From Syntrophaceae bacterium UBA6255 (lineage in GTDB: Bacteria; Desulfobacterota; Syntrophia; Syntrophales; Smithellaceae): 6,727 bases of DNA. The notes beneath the pieces were generated by a model. That model saw nothing but the letters and a program-made list of their open reading frames with translations, was not told where the DNA came from and did not search any database. Location: the NCBI GenBank assembly GCA_002441205.1, contig DJVN01000108.1, positions 1 through 6,727 of the forward strand. Direction: 5' to 3'. Position numbers and translations under genes: made by a program. Of this stretch, positions 4,964 to 6,727 are shown in pieces (positions within the stretch are counted from its first letter, which is position 1; each line of letters begins with the position of its first letter).

Positions 4964-5188
4964 CTATTTATAAATTAAAAATTCTTCGATGGTCAAATGG
5001 ATATCTTTGATGATTTGTCTCAATAAAATAGGGGAAATGTCACGGCCTTGATGAACAGGAACTGTGGTAAATCTTCCATCCGAATGACGAAACTGTTTAT
5101 GAGAACCTTTCTGACGAACTTCCTGAAATCCTAATTTTTCAAGGATTATTATAACTTCTTTTGGTTTAAGTATGGGGATATTTCCCAT
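4964..5188 (-). CDS. hicA: HicA-family mRNA interferase toxin
   Basis: A complete 74-residue HicA/YcfA-like protein. The family adopts a small dsRNA-binding-like fold and cleaves mRNA in a ribosome-independent manner, arresting growth until neutralised by HicB. Visible motifs are KPKEVIIILEKLGFQEV (8-24), the GSH motif with the catalytic histidine at 30 (QKGSHKQF), VPVH (43-46) and the C-terminal LRQIIKDIHLTIEEF helix region (56-70). All hallmark positions are intact, so the toxin is probably functional. It starts 1 nt after the hicB stop codon (TGA-t-ATG), implying translational coupling; its own Shine-Dalgarno is weak. The order hicB then hicA is the reverse of the classical arrangement but common for short HicB partners. 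Confidence 0.9.
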   Translation of the reverse strand: MGNIPILKPKEVIIILEKLGFQEVRQKGSHKQFRHSDGRFTTVPVHQGRDISPILLRQIIKDIHLTIEEFLIYK

Positions 5189-5189
5189 A

Positions 5190-5399
5190 TCAATTTACCA
5201 TAACTGTTTGCGTCCCGACAAATTCGGCTTCCATTTCAGGCTCTCCATCTTCCAATAACATTTCCAAAACTTCATGAAGATTTTTTTGTAATTCATCCAA
5301 CGTTTCAGCTTGAGAATGTGCTCCGGGAAAACCGGGGACAAAGCCAACATACAAACCAGTCTCGGAACATTTTTCAATTACGGCTGTATATAGTCTCAT
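5190..5399 (-). CDS. hicB: HicB-family antitoxin, short form
   Basis: A complete 69-residue HicB-like antitoxin with the partial RNase H fold. It begins MRLYTAVIEK and shows the PGFPGAHSQAET motif at 22-33 (family pattern PdlPGc.t.gdT) followed by the ELQKNLHEVLEMLLE helix (36-50). It ends soon after the core domain, so there is no C-terminal ribbon-helix-helix or HTH DNA-binding domain; autoregulation would need another factor or the HicAB complex. The ATG at 5397-5399 has a GAAGG ribosome site (complement of 5406-5410). It lies immediately upstream of hicA and probably forms a two-gene operon from the candidate promoter at 5457-5484. Confidence 0.88.
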   Translation of the reverse strand: MRLYTAVIEKCSETGLYVGFVPGFPGAHSQAETLDELQKNLHEVLEMLLEDGEPEMEAEFVGTQTVMVN

Positions 5400-5456
5400 A
5401 ATTTACCTTCTTATATTATTTTGATCACTTTTGTTAGCATGTATCAGAAATAAATG

Positions 5457-5484
5457 ATTTTATCATCATTTTTCAGCCGAACAA
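5457..5484 (-). promoter_or_regulatory. Candidate promoter of hicBA
   Basis: On the minus strand TTGTTC (complement of 5479-5484) and TAAAAT (complement of 5457-5462, 5 of 6 consensus) are 16 nt apart. Transcription would start near 5450, about 50 nt before hicB. The region is A/T-rich, so chance matches are easy; this is the best of several weak candidates. Confidence 0.35.
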
Positions 5485-5548
5485 TTAGTATTTATAATCT
5501 TTAATATGCCATTTTTAAAAGAACTATTCGTTGAGTTTTGTATTTTGT

Positions 5549-5582
5549 ATGATAATATTTGATAAAAATCAAATATTATCAT
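5549..5582. repeat. Perfect 15-bp inverted repeat after the radical SAM gene
   Basis: ATGATAATATTTGAT (5549-5563) and ATCAAATATTATCAT (5568-5582) are exact reverse complements around AAAA. It starts 5 nt past the stop codon of the radical SAM-linked gene. The stem is almost entirely A/T and no T-run follows on either strand, so it is not a standard intrinsic terminator. It could be a 3'-end stabilising hairpin, a weak terminator, or a protein binding or recombination site. Confidence 0.7.
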
Positions 5583-5587
5583 GGGTA

Positions 5588-6727
5588 TTACCCAAGGATG
5601 CTTTTGGTGCGGATGACTTTGATGTGCCGGGATTCGTCAGCATCGGAGTTCAGAATATGTGTGATGATATCGGTCGGCCGGGCGGAACCTTCCTGAAGAT
5701 GAGCGACGGTAAAGATAATTTTATTGCCGGATGGATCAAGAATCAAAGTTCGCACGAAAGGGCGAATATCTTTTGTTGCCGTTTTTCCCTTCGATATCTT
5801 CTGGATGTTAAAAGCGGAAGCCGCCAGAAAATTCATGATGTTTTCTTCCATTTCTTTCAGGCGCACAGAATCAAGATCTGCGGGGAGACAAAGTTCATAT
5901 TCAAATCCTTTTAAAGCTTGAGCGATGGCTCTTTCTTCCGGAGATAACTTTCTGATTTCCAGAATTCCAATGCCGTCGGGAAGCAGGGAATTAATTTCGG
6001 TCTTTAATAAATTCAAATCTGATAGATACTCCTGCGCGGTGATATCCATGTGTTCCTGTCTGCTTTCCATGCCCACGGCTGTGGCGGTGGCAAAGGATAT
6101 TTTGGGATGCGGATGGAAGCCGACGGTATAAGAAAGAATAAAACTGCTGCGGCGCAAAGCGCGAACTAACGCCGCCGATAATTCCAGATGAGATAAAAAT
6201 CCGGCTCGCCCGGTTTTGCTGAAGGTAAAACGATATTTATTTTCATTGACGGGAGAGGCATCATGGACTAGAGGCGCTGACAAATCCGTTTTTATTTCGT
6301 CCTTCACAGCAAAGACATTTTGTGTCGTGGAGAAATCGCAAACTCCACAGTTCTGACAATCAGAAAACCGGCAATCCTCTGTTGCCTTCTGGTCTTCAGA
6401 TTTTTGTTTTTCCTCCAGCAGAAATTCACGGCTTACGCCGCAGTCAATGTTATCCCAGGGCAATTGTTCGTCAATCCCCCGCTCGCGCAGGAAATTTTCC
6501 GGATTGATTCCCGTCTCCGCCATCGCTTCCTGCCAGAGATCGAAACGCAGAATCTCGGACCAGCCGTCAAAGCGGCATCCCTTGCGGAAAGCCGCCTCTA
6601 GAAGCCTGCCTGCGGTTTCGTCTCCGCGCGAAAAAATTCCTTCCAGAAAACTCATCTTCGCGTCGTGCCATTTCACGTTCAGGTTGCGGTTTTTGATCCG
6701 CTTGCGGATAAAATCCTGCCGTTCATA
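5588..6727 (-). CDS. Radical SAM-linked protein, C-terminal part (TIGR03960/DUF2344 type), runs off right edge
   Basis: 379 residues are visible and the frame is open to the window edge. The internal GTG at 6674-6676 is not the start: 17 upstream residues (YERQDFIRKRIKNRNLN) run into VKWHDAKMSFLEGIFSRGD, which is typical of the end of the radical SAM part of TIGR03960 proteins. Next comes a four-cysteine motif (CRFSDCQNCGVCDF; Cys at visible residues 119, 124, 127, 130), probably metal- or cluster-binding. The DUF2344/TIGR03936 domain starts near residue 165 with YRFTFSKTGRAGFLSHLE, followed by GFHPHPKISFA. The radical SAM CxxxCxxC and any B12-binding part must lie to the right of the window. 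The enzymatic function of the family is not established to my knowledge. In related genomes it usually sits just upstream of rng-rplU-rpmA-obgE. Confidence 0.88.
   Translation of the reverse strand, partial: YERQDFIRKRIKNRNLNVKWHDAKMSFLEGIFSRGDETAGRLLEAAFRKGCRFDGWSEILRFDLWQEAMAETGINPENFLRERGIDEQLPWDNIDCGVSREFLLEEKQKSEDQKATEDCRFSDCQNCGVCDFSTTQNVFAVKDEIKTDLSAPLVHDASPVNENKYRFTFSKTGRAGFLSHLELSAALVRALRRSSFILSYTVGFHPHPKISFATATAVGMESRQEHMDITAQEYLSDLNLLKTEINSLLPDGIGILEIRKLSPEERAIAQALKGFEYELCLPADLDSVRLKEMEENIMNFLAASAFNIQKISKGKTATKDIRPFVRTLILDPSGNKIIFTVAHLQEGSARPTDIITHILNSDADESRHIKVIRTKSILG

Noticed and set aside
1120..5582. CRISPR array from the repeated palindromes
   Set aside because: Units are few, differ in sequence and are not regularly spaced; no cas genes are present.
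5531..5914. 127-codon plus-strand open frame over the end of the radical SAM gene
   Set aside because: It is antisense to the well-supported DUF2344 domain and begins within the inverted-repeat region; no ribosome site or family resemblance.

Overview
The window looks like a chromosomal segment of a Gram-negative bacterium, most likely a Desulfobacterota / deltaproteobacterial relative (Syntrophus- or Smithella-like). This rests on the order rplU-rpmA-obgE-proB together with a nearby radical SAM-linked (TIGR03960/TIGR03936-type) gene, an arrangement I associate with that group. The taxonomic call is inference; no rRNA is present.

Left part (1-1990, all minus strand): a conserved housekeeping block. 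It reads, in transcription order, a strong sigma70-type promoter, rplU (L21), rpmA (L27), an intrinsic terminator, a 258-nt gap carrying palindromic repeats, obgE, and the first 24 codons of proB running off the left edge. obgE is separated from rpmA by the terminator, so it is probably at least partly transcribed on its own.

Middle (1991-4009, plus strand): a 299-nt divergent intergenic region, then two genes probably transcribed together. The first is a short-chain dehydrogenase/reductase of the classical type, and the second a diacylglycerol/sphingosine-kinase-like lipid kinase with altered motif residues. The pair suggests a lipid-related function, which is inference.

Right middle (4006-5399, minus strand): a convergent gene whose stop codon interlocks with that of the kinase through a shared CTAG. 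I read it as an unusual fusion of a T4 endonuclease V-like (Pyr_excise) domain with a YbgA-like DUF1722 domain. Its upstream region has a good promoter bracketed by two copies of a 25-bp palindrome whose centres lie 42 bp apart, plus a GTCAT...ATCCAG palindromic repeat. Upstream of that is a compact hicB-hicA toxin-antitoxin pair in antitoxin-first order.

Right end (5588-6727, minus strand): the C-terminal 379 residues of a radical SAM-linked protein with the DUF2344 domain. A perfect 15-bp inverted repeat sits just after its stop codon.

Overall, a normally compact housekeeping neighbourhood appears to have been opened between the radical SAM gene and rplU by about 3.6 kb of accessory genes. 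The most interesting candidates are the endoV-DUF1722 fusion gene and its paired-palindrome promoter.
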